Shown one piece after another: positions 10,495-20,652 of a stretch of DNA of 50,063 bases. Position numbers and translations under genes: made by a program. The stretch covers positions 1 through 50,063 of the forward strand of contig JAULBX010026286.1 in the NCBI GenBank assembly GCA_032358255.1, in the 5' to 3' direction. Source of the DNA: Heterotrichella gracilis. Its lineage: Eukaryota; Sar; Xanthophyceae; Tribonematales; Xanthonemataceae. Under the pieces are notes generated by a model that saw only the letters and a program-made list of their open reading frames with translations, was not told the origin of the DNA and made no database searches. Position 1 is the stretch's first letter; each line of letters starts with the position of its first letter.

Positions 10495-13400
10495 ATGGCT
10501 AGCCACACCCTATCGACCCTAGTGCTGGTGCTGCTCGCCAGTGCGAGCGCATCGCATGCCTTCCCTCGGCTCCATGGCCATGGGAGGAGGCTTTTCCAGA
10601 TGGTGGCGCCATCGGTGGACGAGATCCAGCCGGCCCCGGCTTCTATCGGCACGGACGTGCCCCTCACCTACTTCGGCACCGCACCCAGCACCGTGGTCAA
10701 GGAGCTCATCGGGCCCTACCAGCTGATGAAGTCAGGTAAATTGTTTTTTCAAAAACTGCCTGGCTCTAGCTAGTGCCGAGGTCGCGGCGTAGGAGAGGTT
10801 GGGTCACGGCATGTGGGTACCCAATTCCGTTTGGCAAGTGCCTCTTGGACTGGTGCACGTATCATACGTATCGGTATTTCGGCACCCAGCACCGTGCAGA
10901 AAGATCCCACTGGCCCATAACAGCTATAATAGCTGATATAACCAGTCGAGCGTTATAGAAAGCCTGGCTCAAGCGCATGATGTCGAGGGTGCCACACAGG
11001 AAAAAAAGTGGGGTTTTGGGGTTGGGGTTGGGGTTGGGGGGTTACTAGTACTAGTACTGGTCGCAGGTATCGCAGGTGTACCCGACCGGATGAACTCTGC
11101 TTTTCCCATGCTCTTAGCTGACTTCCTCCTCCCCCTGTGCAGGCACTGTGGACCTGGCCACCGGCACCATCACCCTCCCCCTGTACATGGGCACCGTCAC
11201 CGTCAACGGCGCCAACCAGACCATGTGGTATGTGGTGACTGACACGTCGGACCAGGTGAGATGGCTGGAGGGCTGTAACGTGTATACTGTATATACTGTC
11301 ACCTTGGTAGACAGGGTTGTGTGGGTTGTATCCTGCATTGCTACAGCTACCCACAAAACCCTACATCCTGTTCATTTTTCCTGTGAAGCCCACCAAAAAC
11401 CTAATGCTGTTCCTTGTCAAATCCACCCAACCAGGCTTGATACCTACTTTCCCATTTCCGCAATCCTGCTGGTGTGCCGTACAGCACAAGCTGTTTGATT
11501 ATGAGCCTTGTTTGCCCCTCTGGTCTGGGGTAACTGTGCCAGACCATGGTGGTGTTGCAACTAGTATACTACGTAGCAACACATTAGGTGGGTGCATTTG
11601 CAAGGGCTTTCAGCCAGCCAGACCCTAGTGAGCAGTTTATGCCAAGGTTAGCTGCGCTGCCAGGCTGTGGGGTGGGGGCTCTTGCCTACCACCTGGGTAT
11701 GCGGCTGCCCATTGCATAACCTCCTCAATGGTGCCTGGCAGAAAAGCCCTTGCCAACTCACCCCCCGGGGCCTACTCATATGTTAGTTGTGAGCCTCTCT
11801 TTCTGTTATGCATGTCCCATCAACCCCCCCCACCCCCCTCATGGACAGCAGCCCTGGCCATCAACTACAGCGCCAAGCTTAAGCTGGCCTACTCCATAGC
11901 ACCTACTTCTGCACCCTTAACCCACACAGGCGCCCTACTTCTGCACCCTAAACCCAAACCCTAAACCCTAAACCCTAATCACTACCCCTCCAGTTTCAGC
12001 CGACACCTCCAACGTTGTGTCCTAACTGTGCCACCCTCTACCCACAGGGCAATGCCGCAGCCCTGGGCATCAACTACAGCGCCAAGCTGGCATACTCCAT
12101 AGTGCCAGGTGGCACCCGTACAGGCGCCCTGGACGCCCAGTCCCGCCTGTACACCACCTCAGGCTGGGTGGACTTCACCCCCGCAAGGAGCGTTTTCCCT
12201 GGGGAGGCACCCAACTTCTTCCCCCCTGCCAACTTCTCCATTCCCTCCATGGGTAGGTGAACGTGCACTGCATGATGGTGTAATATTTATTGGGGGGCGT
12301 TGTATTATTTTTTAAATTGGCCCTGTCAAATGCATGTACATCACGTTAAAATGGTGGACTATTTCTCCCCCGCTAGGAGTGTTTTTCGGGGGAGAACACC
12401 CAACTTCTCCCCCCCTGCCAACTTCTCCATTCCATCAATGGGTAGGTGGCAGCCCATGTGTTGAAGGTAGAATCATGACAGGAAAAGGTGTGTGCTCAAA
12501 TTTGTGTATAAGAATGCACCATGATGGGATGTGGATGCTGTAGATGATCGTGTGCCATGCTCAACTTGGCACCCTCCCTAAACCACCCCTGCCCACCTGA
12601 CACCCTAAACCCTAAACCCTAAACCCTAAACCCAAGATCCTTCCCATTCCCTTACGCATAAATGGCCATGCACCGCACCATGTTCTACCCATGAATCCCC
12701 TCCCCAGGCATGGACGGCTACACCCCCCTTGTGACCATTGGGGGCAACGTGTACAATGCACCCATCATTGCCTTGACCCTCAACACCAGCCACCTTGCAC
12801 CCTACTGCTTTGAACCAAATTCATGGCTCCACACCAAAGTAGTAGCATGATGCATCGCCATGAACCCTTGACTCCCCTGCCCACCCGCTTCTCTCATTTC
12901 CTCCCCTTTTTTCCTTTCAGGCATGGACGGCTACACCCCCCTTGTCACCATCGGCGGCAACGTGTACAACGCACCCATCATCGCTGGTAACCTCAACGCA
13001 AGCGACCTTGCGCCCTATTGCAACGGGGTCATGGCAGCAGATGCCGAGGAGGCCTATACCATGTTCCATGGGAAGGTCAAGGCAATCTGCCTCAATGCGG
13101 ATGGCACCGGTGGTACCGTGACCCTGGATCTGTCAGCTGGGTTCAGCTTTGGCAAGCCAGTGCTGTACTTGAGGTGGGCGGGGGTGGGGACATGGGAGGG
13201 TATTACCCTAGGTTAGGGTTTGGAGGTTAGGGTTTGGGGAGGGCAGCATACCCCATGTTCCATGGGAATGTCGAGGTGAGGCGCTGAGGCACTGGGGGAA
13301 CAGTCTCTCTGGACCTTTCTGCTTGCTTCAGCTTTGGCAGGGCTGTGCTCTATTCAAGGTGGGGTTGTACCCTGTGCTAGGTTGAGGGTGTGGCTAGGGT

Positions 13401-15619
13401 GCGGGTGTGGGTGTGAATTGGATGTAGGGTTTTGAGGGCCTAGCCTGGGTGCGCCACAGCCATATTTGCAGGTTGATGTGAACAGTGCTGTACTAGTTGG
13501 GTGGCGGTGCGGGCATGAATCAATGTGACCCTAGGCAAGGAATTTTGAGGCACAGTGCTGTACTGCGATGGGGTGCAGTGCAGGGCATGAGGGGGTTTTG
13601 CCCTAGACTAGGATAAACCTAACCCAGGGTTGATTGGGTTTGGTATGGTTATTCACTGTCATGCACATTTGCAGCATCGCACCAACGCAACCCAATAACC
13701 CTCCCCCAACACCCTCCTAAATCCCCCACCTACCCACGCAAAGAATTCCTCAAAACCACGCCTCATTCCCTCCACCTCAACCACCAGCGCTCACACCCCC
13801 TCCCCCTCCCCACCCCCACAGTACCGAGGCCAGCGTGGACATCGCCGCGGCCATTGAGGACGCCACCCTGTCCCCAGGGCTCAACAACATCCGGGTGGCG
13901 GGAGATGACTCCCTTTTCTCGGCAGTGGAGCGCATTTTTGTGGTCACCAACGGGTTTGACAACACCCTTATGGGCAGGTAAAGTTTTCTTTAAACCATCA
14001 GCAGTAGGTTCAAGTATTCCAAAAAAACCAACAACACGAGGACCTTTTTCTACGTTGCATGGAAGTCGTGATTATAGCTCTTTACTCTGCTACAAGCCTT
14101 AATAACAACTTTTCGTTCTGCTACAGGCCTGCCAACTGCTCTAGCGACTCAATGAGTATGAAGAGCGATGCGATGATGGTGTCCACCCGCAGCCTGGAGG
14201 GAGGGCCAAATGAGACCGTGCACCCTCTGCGCCAGGTGCGCAAAACCTTAACCCTGAACCCTATACCCTAAGGGCACTGGAAATCGACCTTGGAGGGAGG
14301 GCCATAGCGAGTCTGTGTCCACCCCTTGCCTCTGAACCCTAAACAGTACACCCTAGTCTGCATATCCCCTGCTATGAGAGAGCTGAAAACCTAGTTAGAA
14401 TTTTGATAGGTTTCAAGAACCGCGATGAATAGGGACCCTGCTGATGCACGCAGACTGAACACTGGTGCCACATTGCCAAAACCCTAAATATGCATGATGA
14501 ACCCACAAACCTCATGTGCTTGTGGAGGGTCTAAGCTGTGTCCTAGGAGTTGCCACTCCAAATTTTTTAGTGCATTCCAACCCCAAATGAGTCAAATGTG
14601 GACCCTGATCTGCATGCCCATGCCCATGCAGGGCCTGGGCAGTGCGCTGCGCGGGGAGGGGTCTCCCCTCAACGTGCTTGGCGGCATCCCCACAGTCGCC
14701 ACCGATTACTCCCCCCTGTGGGACATGAACCTGGGGGAGTGGACCCCCTACGCGGTGGAGTCGGGCTACCGCACTCGCATCACGGGGGAGTTTGAGGTGA
14801 GACCCTAAACCCTAAATCCTGAAACCCTTAAACCCTAATTCCTAAAACCCTTAAACCTCTANNNNNNNNNNNNNNNNNNNNNNNNNNNNNNNNNNNNNNN
14901 NNNNNNNNNNNNNNNNNNNNNNNNNNNNNNNNNNNNNNNNNNNNNNNNNNNNNNNNNNNNNTAAACCCTAATTCCTAAAACCCTTAAACCTCTATACCCA
15001 AGCCCTAAACCCTACGCGGTGGAGTCGGGCTACCGCACACGCATCACGGGGGAGTTTGAGGTGAGACCCTAAACCCTAAATCCTGAAACCCTTAAAACTC
15101 TAGACCCAAGACCCAAACCCTATGCAGTGGAGGTGGGCTACTCCATGCGCATCACGGGGGAGTTTGAAATGAAACCTTACACCCTACACTCCAAATTCCT
15201 ATATCCTAAACCCTGCGCGGTGGAGGCAAAGTGTGCTCTGAGAGCTTTTCTTTGCTCACCCTTTCCTCATTGGTCACATTGAATGTGCCAGGTCAATCCA
15301 AGGCTGCGTCAGCACTACTCAGTGTATGATTGGTACCCTGCCATGTTGCCACATGCACAATCACCTGCAATAATAATTACTAATTACTGTTAATAATTGC
15401 AGATGATCGGATCAGACCAGAGGAAACTAGAGCATCACTGATCATCTGTGTCCCCCCCCCCATTAATGTTCTACCACCTACCAAACCCAACCACCTGTTG
15501 CACCTTTGCAGTACCTGGGCTTTGCGGAGCGTGGTTTCCTGGGGAACCCCGGCGGGGGCGCGTTTGCCGGATCATCAGGCATCATCGTCAACTGCCCAAT
15601 CGTGCAGCGCTTCCTGTAG
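10495..15619 (+). CDS. Secreted protein of unknown function, 449 aa
   Basis: Exons 10495-10735, 11143-11255, 12048-12252, 12921-13173, 13822-13977, 14127-14235, 14632-14796 and 15512-15619 join in phase to 449 aa. It starts MASHTLSTLVLVLLASASAS, a clear signal peptide, so export to the secretory pathway or cell surface is expected. The mature part has no further membrane segment. Distinctive blocks are GTITLPLYMGTV, WYVVTDTSDQGNAAALGINY, NFFPPANFSIPSMG, GGNVYNAPII, LNVLGGIPTVATDYSPLWD, LGEWTPYAV and a C-terminal GSSGIIVNCPIVQRFL. From memory this resembles an uncharacterised family of secreted proteins common in bacteria; I cannot verify this or assign a reaction. A 100-N gap lies in intron 7. 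Ghost copies of its exon edges fill several introns. Confidence 0.82.
10868..10935 (+). repeat. Ghost copy of the tail of secreted-protein exon 1
   Basis: ATTTCGGCACCCAGCACCGT repeats the exon 1 end that encodes YFGTAPSTV, followed by a decayed GGCCCATAACAGCT corresponding to GPYQL. It lies downstream of the true exon end at 10735. Confidence 0.7.
11845..11950 (+). repeat. Ghost copy of the head of secreted-protein exon 3
   Basis: Repeats the sequence for AALGINYSAKLAYSI with a 6-bp AAGCTT-type expansion, then a decayed TGAL segment. It is upstream of the true exon at 12048, in direct orientation. Confidence 0.85.
11945..11980. repeat. Telomere-like AAACCCT heptamers in an intron
   Basis: Several consecutive AAACCCT units, the plant-type telomere heptamer, inside intron 2 of the secreted-protein gene. 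Similar short arrays occur at 12601-12636, 24558-24588 (as TTTAGGG), 35125-35150 and 35192-35210, and single units are scattered in most introns. Confidence 0.9.
12345..12448 (+). repeat. Ghost copy of the tail of secreted-protein exon 3
   Basis: Repeats the exon end encoding VDFTPARSVFPGEAPNFF to IPSMG, including the donor ATGGGTAGGTG, with indels that break the frame. It is downstream of the true exon end at 12252. Confidence 0.85.
12705..12840 (+). repeat. Ghost copy of the head of secreted-protein exon 4
   Basis: CCAGGCATGGACGGCTACAC starts a near-copy of the exon head encoding GMDGYTPLVTIGGNVYNAPI, with its acceptor; the frame breaks soon afterwards. The true exon starts at 12921. Confidence 0.88.
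13245..13380 (+). repeat. Ghost copies of the tail of secreted-protein exon 4
   Basis: A decayed copy of the exon end (FHGKV, TVTLDLSA, SFGKPVLYLR) followed by a GTGGGG donor equivalent. Still shorter copies of GTGCTGTACT lie near 13485 and 13553, so the tail was duplicated more than once. Confidence 0.78.
14285..14345 (+). repeat. Ghost copy of the tail of secreted-protein exon 6
   Basis: TTGGAGGGAGGGCCATAGCG and the next bases repeat the exon end encoding LEGGPNETVHPL, then degrade. It lies directly after the intron start CCTTAACCCTGAACCC. Confidence 0.65.
14862..14961. other. Assembly gap of exactly 100 N
   Basis: The gap is in intron 7 of the secreted-protein gene. The 30 or so bases to its left (CCCTAATTCCTAAAACCC and neighbours) reappear to its right, so it sits inside a tandem repeat. 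The true missing length is unknown and might be zero or negative. Confidence 0.98.
15010..15230 (+). repeat. Ghost copies of the tail of secreted-protein exon 7
   Basis: Two clear copies, about 15014-15066 and 15122-15175, repeat the exon end encoding PYAVESGYRTRITGEFE; the first keeps the GTGAGA donor, while the second ends GAAATGAAACC with no GT donor. A short remnant GCGCGGTGGAGG follows at about 15214. No acceptor precedes them, so they should not be spliced in. Confidence 0.9.
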
Positions 15620-15805
15620 ACCAGCAGCTGATCATGCTATTATTTGATCGGAGTTTGTTTTACAACATCTCGTCAATTGCCCAATCATGCAGCGCTTCCT
15701 GTAGATCAGCAGCTCAGCTCAGGCTGATCATACTATTATTTGATCGGAGTCAGTTTTACAACATCGTTTTAACTGCCCAATCGTGCAGCGCTCCTGTAGC
15801 TCAGC
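15587..15805 (+). repeat. Three tandem copies of the secreted-protein gene end
   Basis: The last codons (encoding NCPIVQRFL and TAG) and the next 60-70 bp, including a CAGCAGCTGATCA segment and TATTATTTGATCGGAG, recur about every 85-100 bp. The first copy is the real end of the gene (stop at 15617-15619). The other two are in the 3' untranslated or flanking DNA. Confidence 0.88.
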
Positions 15806-16897
15806 AGCTGATCACCATAGATCATCATCACCATTGATAATCCGACTTGGCAAGTCGGATTATTGTGATCATTGTCAAGTGAGGCACCGCGCCATTTACC
15901 AGCGGCGCCGCCTGTAGGGCACAATATTACTGTAGAAAATCAACTTAATGATACTTAGTGGGATATTCTGGTGATCTGACAATAATATATATACGTATAC
16001 GTTACATTACCAGAATCACTGCAAATGTGTAACAGGTTGAACAAACGCTATTGAATGACAAGTTGTCTATTTTCAAACTGACAAGACATCAGCCTGTCAG
16101 ACATGCCATGAAACCACCACCTTATTAGACATACAAACATTGTCAAACAGAAAGGCATTCCCAGCCGATGTTGGCGTATTGCCTTGCACATGTGCAGTGC
16201 ATGCAGCTGAAAAGGTACGTGTACCGCAAAGCGCTTTCAAAGGCACTCAAGTGAATCATCGGATGTCATTTCCCTCGAGCTGGTTGCAATGGATCAAAGG
16301 GATCAGGATCACTGTAGCAGAGTTTGACTCATACTGAAGTTCAACGACATTGTTTAGCCCCGTTCAACGACATTACCCAGCCCCAGGGCAAGTGTCCGCC
16401 CTCGCTCAAATAGTACTTTTGTTCCTATGAAAACCATTGGTTATGAATAATGTCATTGAACGAAAAAGAGATAAAAGGCAATTGCAAGCTGGATCCACAA
16501 GGTGGCATAATCATTGGGTTAATGACCAATGATTGTGCCACACAAGGGGTATATACTGGATATTATTACACATGACTACCAGGAACGGTGGATCAAAGGA
16601 AGGGGATATAGACGGTTAATGCACAAGCTGTCATATTGCAATGAAAAGAAGCAAATAAGTGAAGTCTTGGTCTCATTACTTCCATAACAGTAGCAGGAAC
16701 ACAAAAAGAAGAAGGGAAAAGGGATTGGCAATGAAAGCAGCACACAAAGGGATCACATAAAGAAAATGTATACATTTGGATAACAGCATGCGGGCAGCAG
16801 TATGCAGCATTTTGTCATTGCCATAAACCCTACCAAATTGCCACAAACCCTACCATATTGCCGCCACATGAAAAGCCACAGGGAGAGTGCTGGCACA
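15620..16897. other. Intergenic, no gene supported
   Basis: Contains the tandem gene-end copies, a 27-bp palindrome at 15837-15863, and AT-rich sequence without recognisable coding content. The two flanking genes converge here. Confidence 0.6.
15837..15863. repeat. Perfect 27-bp palindrome
   Basis: ATAATCCGACTTG and its reverse complement are separated by a single G. Transcribed, it would make a 13-bp hairpin. It lies about 220 bp past the secreted-protein stop codon. I see no target-site duplication around it. Confidence 0.85.
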
Positions 16898-19800
16898 TCA
16901 AAAGCGCTGCGCCGCTGCACACAGCGCGCCCCATGCCGCCGACAATCCCAGCAGCCCCAGCCAGCCCCCGCAGTACATCCCTAACCCTTTGGCAATGAGC
17001 AACCTCTCCTCGGGGTCTGTATCCATCCTCAGTACCCACTCCAGCCCTGCTTGGAACCACCGGCTGGCCCTTTGGCCCAGTGCGACTAGCCAGAGTGGTG
17101 GCTGGTGTGCTGCCGCTGGGGATCCCGGCTGGGATCTCGGGGATCCCTGGCAGTGGATGAGGACGAACTGCGCCCTGCTGCGGCGCTCGATGTGCAGAGA
17201 GAAGAGTATTGGCAGGGTGTTGCACAGGGCAAAGAGAAACACGCGGCTGGCCACGCACTGCTGCAGGGGGGACAGCTGGAACGTGCAGGCAGGGGAGGGG
17301 ACCAGGGAGCACAGCGGCGCCTGGAGCACGAGGCACACACAAATTAAGGGGTCTATTGTGTACATTCAGGGATGCGCGTGAAAGACTCTCGGGGTTGATT
17401 TTTGTACACCCCTTGCCTGGATGGCGCGAAGTAGCTGGGGTGAGACAGCTGATGCACACATTGGGAGCTTAGGTTTTAGGGTTCAGGAGGAGCTGGGGTG
17501 CGCAAGCAGAGGGAGGGGGCCAGCAGCGATGAAAATTGGTGCCTGGGAGCAAAAGATATAATTATCTATGTAGTCCCTTGCTACATGGTACCAGTATCAA
17601 GGAGTACATACGTGGAAAAACATGGACCGGCGTCTGGGCAAGGACATTCCTTGTTCATTCAATGCCGACAATACAATCAAGGGGTGCCTAGTGAGGTGAG
17701 TGCTCAGGTTGTAGCGATCAGGGGCCAGGGTGTGGGGTCCGGGCGTAGGGTTTCTTGCCTGGACGACTCGGAAGAGTTGTGCTGTCACCGCCGCTGTGCA
17801 TGGCTCAAGCTGCAGCAGCGCCCTGCACTGGCCGTGGAGCCCCCGAGCCAAGTCCTGAGGGCAGGAAATGCCACCCGTTACAAGAGCAATGATAATGACA
17901 CTTCAGTGTGCTGAAGATAAATTAAAACTCGAAACAATTTATGGCTAGCTTAAAGTTCAGCCAAAAGTCCATAGATTTGGAACTGGATGACTAATTGCGC
18001 AGCCTGCCAGGTAAACCATCGCGCTGGTTGAGGGGAGGAGGTACCAATGGGAAAGAGCTTTTGACCTCCTGCCCACTTGCTTTTTACCATTACCTTTTGC
18101 TGAACTGCTGGCTTTGGTGCTGGAAAACGTGTTACAATAAATAAATAAAATACCTTTTTGGCCCAGAAGGTGTAGATGATGAGGTTCCACAGGAGGGTGC
18201 ACACCCACTGCTGCAGCTGCAGCAAACCCACTAGGGGGGTAACGAAGAGGCGCAGGACAAAGGAGATGCCCACCTGCAACCACAATTACATCGGTAATCA
18301 CATCTGAATCACACTGATGATCACGGATTCAATCATGGGGCCCAACTGCGTCCACACATGAAATTAGGAAACAAATGGAATTGCAACCACAGTCAAATTC
18401 AAAAGGGTTACAACGATATGCGGGAGAAGAGACAGGCCTACCTACAAAGTACGATTACACCCCTAAGATTATGATTACAAACCACGCAAGGTCATGTCCA
18501 GGATTAGGGAGAAGCCCGCCCAATGATCATGTGCTAGGTGGGAACATTCGGCCTAGGTGCAATCATGTAACTGTGATCATGTGGTGGATGCAATCATGAA
18601 GCTGCAGTCATGTGCTGGATGCAATTATGTAACTGTGGTCATGTGGTGGATGCAATCATGAAGCTGCGATCATGTGCTGGATGCAATTATGTAACTGTGA
18701 TCATGCGCTGGATGCAATCATGAAGCTGCGATCATGTGCTGGATGCAATTATGTAACTGTGATCATGCGCTGGATGCATTCATGAAGCTGCAATCATGTG
18801 CTGCATGCAATCATGAAGCTGCGATCATGCGCTGGATGCGATCCAGTGACTGTGACAACGACGGGAGGGTGATTGTGGCTTACAGATTGTGGTACGTACC
18901 TGCGACCACACATGTCTGGCGCACCCTCCCTTGCCGCTTGTGTAGTACGCCACCGCATACTTTGGAGAAACAATCATGACCGCCACCAGACTGACCAGCA
19001 GCAGCCAGTCCCTAACGTAGGGCCAGAAGGCGGTGGGGTGTGCCTGAAGTGGGGCCAGGTGGGCGGGTCAAATACAAGTCTGCTTTTGGCACCAGCAGAG
19101 CAAACTGGTTTCACCTATGTGCTTCAGTGTGAGCAGCCCTAGCATCTCCTCAAGGTAGGTCCAGCCAGAGGCACAATAAATCACGCATTCCGTTGTTTAA
19201 GGAGTATTAGTCTACATTCCAAGGGTTTGGGGTTCAGAAAAGCGCACGGGTGTAGGAGGGCAAAGCGGGTCTAGCTTGTAGTGTAATTGGTTAGGGTTTT
19301 GGGTCAGTGGCCCCGCTCACCTGCCTACAGAGGAACCCTAGGGTGCTGGTCAGCAGCAGCAGGACCTCCAGTCCTGCGAACCCAAGGCAAGCCTTAAAAC
19401 CCTAGACACACAAGGCAAACCCTGAACCCTAAATCTTCAGTCCTGCACACTCGTTTACACTGGTCACTAGGAGTGTCTGTGAAGTGCAAAGTACACTAAT
19501 ACTACAGGTGCAGAACCACGTGCACCGATGTTCCAGACAAGCAACTTCCCCGCACCGTAGAACACAACGTCTTACTGGGTTTTGGTCTGCCCACCAGACT
19601 GCACCGATGACACCACCACTGATAAACCACTATGTTTCATCGACCCCAGAAATGAACTACACACGCTTTCTCCCCCCAATCATGATACTACACTGGTGGA
19701 TATACCAGCTATCCTGTAGCTGGGTAAACGAGGTGAGGCCATGGGTAACAGGCTGGTACAGCCTGGTACAGTGAGCCTAGCGCTACGTCAACCTCCGGTC

Positions 19801-20112
19801 TAGCTGGGTGTTCAGTGGGTGAATCTGACAGCTGAAAGCCTTTATTGCACGCAAACCGCCCTCACCTGATACCCACGCTGGGTCGGGCTGGCGAGGCACT
19901 GGCGTGGCCCTGTCAAAGTGCAACCTCCACAGGCACAGCACCATGACGACCCCACCCAGGACCTCCCCGGTGCACGTCATCCAGTGCGAGCTGCGCCATC
20001 GCAGGTAGGCAGCTTCCAGCTGGGCGTCTTTGAACGCCAAGGGCTGGTAGCGGGCCAGGCAACCCAGCCAACGCAGGACCACAGGCCCATATGGATGCAC
20101 TCGTTTCCTCAT
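16898..20112 (-). CDS. Multi-pass membrane protein family, copy 1
   Basis: Unrecognised family. In transcription order the exons are 20112-19866 (A), 19373-19321 (B), 19043-18900 (C), 18273-18154 (D), 17854-17759 (E) and 17320-16898 (F), giving 360 aa in phase. Hydrophobic stretches in A (GEVLGGVVMVLCLWRLHF), B, C (WLLLVSLVAVMIV), D (two) and F (two) suggest about seven membrane passes. Conserved hydrophilic signatures are RYQPLAFKDAQLE...LRWRSSHW in A, HIERRSRAQF in F and LEWVLRMDTDPEERLL in F. The start ATG begins MRKRVHPYGP; an in-frame ATG lies further upstream. The E-F intron begins with GCAAG. The head of exon C reads AHPTAFW in place of the usual VHRGAFW. No catalytic motif is visible, so transport, channel or scaffold roles are all open. 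Confidence 0.78.
18556..18845. repeat. Intronic satellite, units of about 31/62 bp
   Basis: Alternating units built on ATCATG.GCTGGATGCAAT with either CATGAAGCTGC or TATGTAACTGT are repeated several times inside the C-D intron of copy 1. The higher-order period is about 62 bp. Confidence 0.85.
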
Positions 20113-20652
20113 CGTGCCCAGAGATGACTCAATTGAAACCAAAGGAAAGCCAGGAACCGTGTTCAAAACGGGACAATAGCACAGGGGTTGACTTCACACG
20201 CCAAGGGGCAAACCTGGCCATCAGTTGCACAGCCTTTCAAAGCTGCGCAGGGAGACCATGGGCGGGCACCAAACGGTGAAAGATGACTAAATGGAGGGTG
20301 CAAACACTATTGATCCACTTGCCCTGAGTTGTTCACTTCAACTTTTTACCAACAGTGTGCACTTCATCTAATTTGTCTGAAGCCTGCAAGGTGCAAGGAG
20401 CCAGAGTGGGTATCGAGATACCCACACAGGTAGGATAGACAACACTTGTCAAAAGAGGGCAGCACCTGTCCCTGTACCAACCTGTACCTGATGACCCCGG
20501 GGCCTGTGTGGTCAACCCTTGGCAAGGGATTTGGACTCACCTGTGCTGCACCTAAAGGCTCACGTGTACAGAGCCTCAAAATTGGCGATCGCCCACCAGA
20601 AATGCTGCCTGCGTGAAACCTGCCGAAGCATCCAAGGCCCTGCCCTGCCGCA
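20113..20652. other. Spacer between copies 1 and 2
   Basis: Holds the region upstream of copy 1 and downstream of copy 2, both on the minus strand. Short open frames only; nothing recognised. Confidence 0.55.

Noticed and set aside
18556..18845. Possible CRISPR-like array
   Set aside because: Repeats are contiguous and diverged with no unique spacers, and the genome is eukaryotic; it is a satellite.
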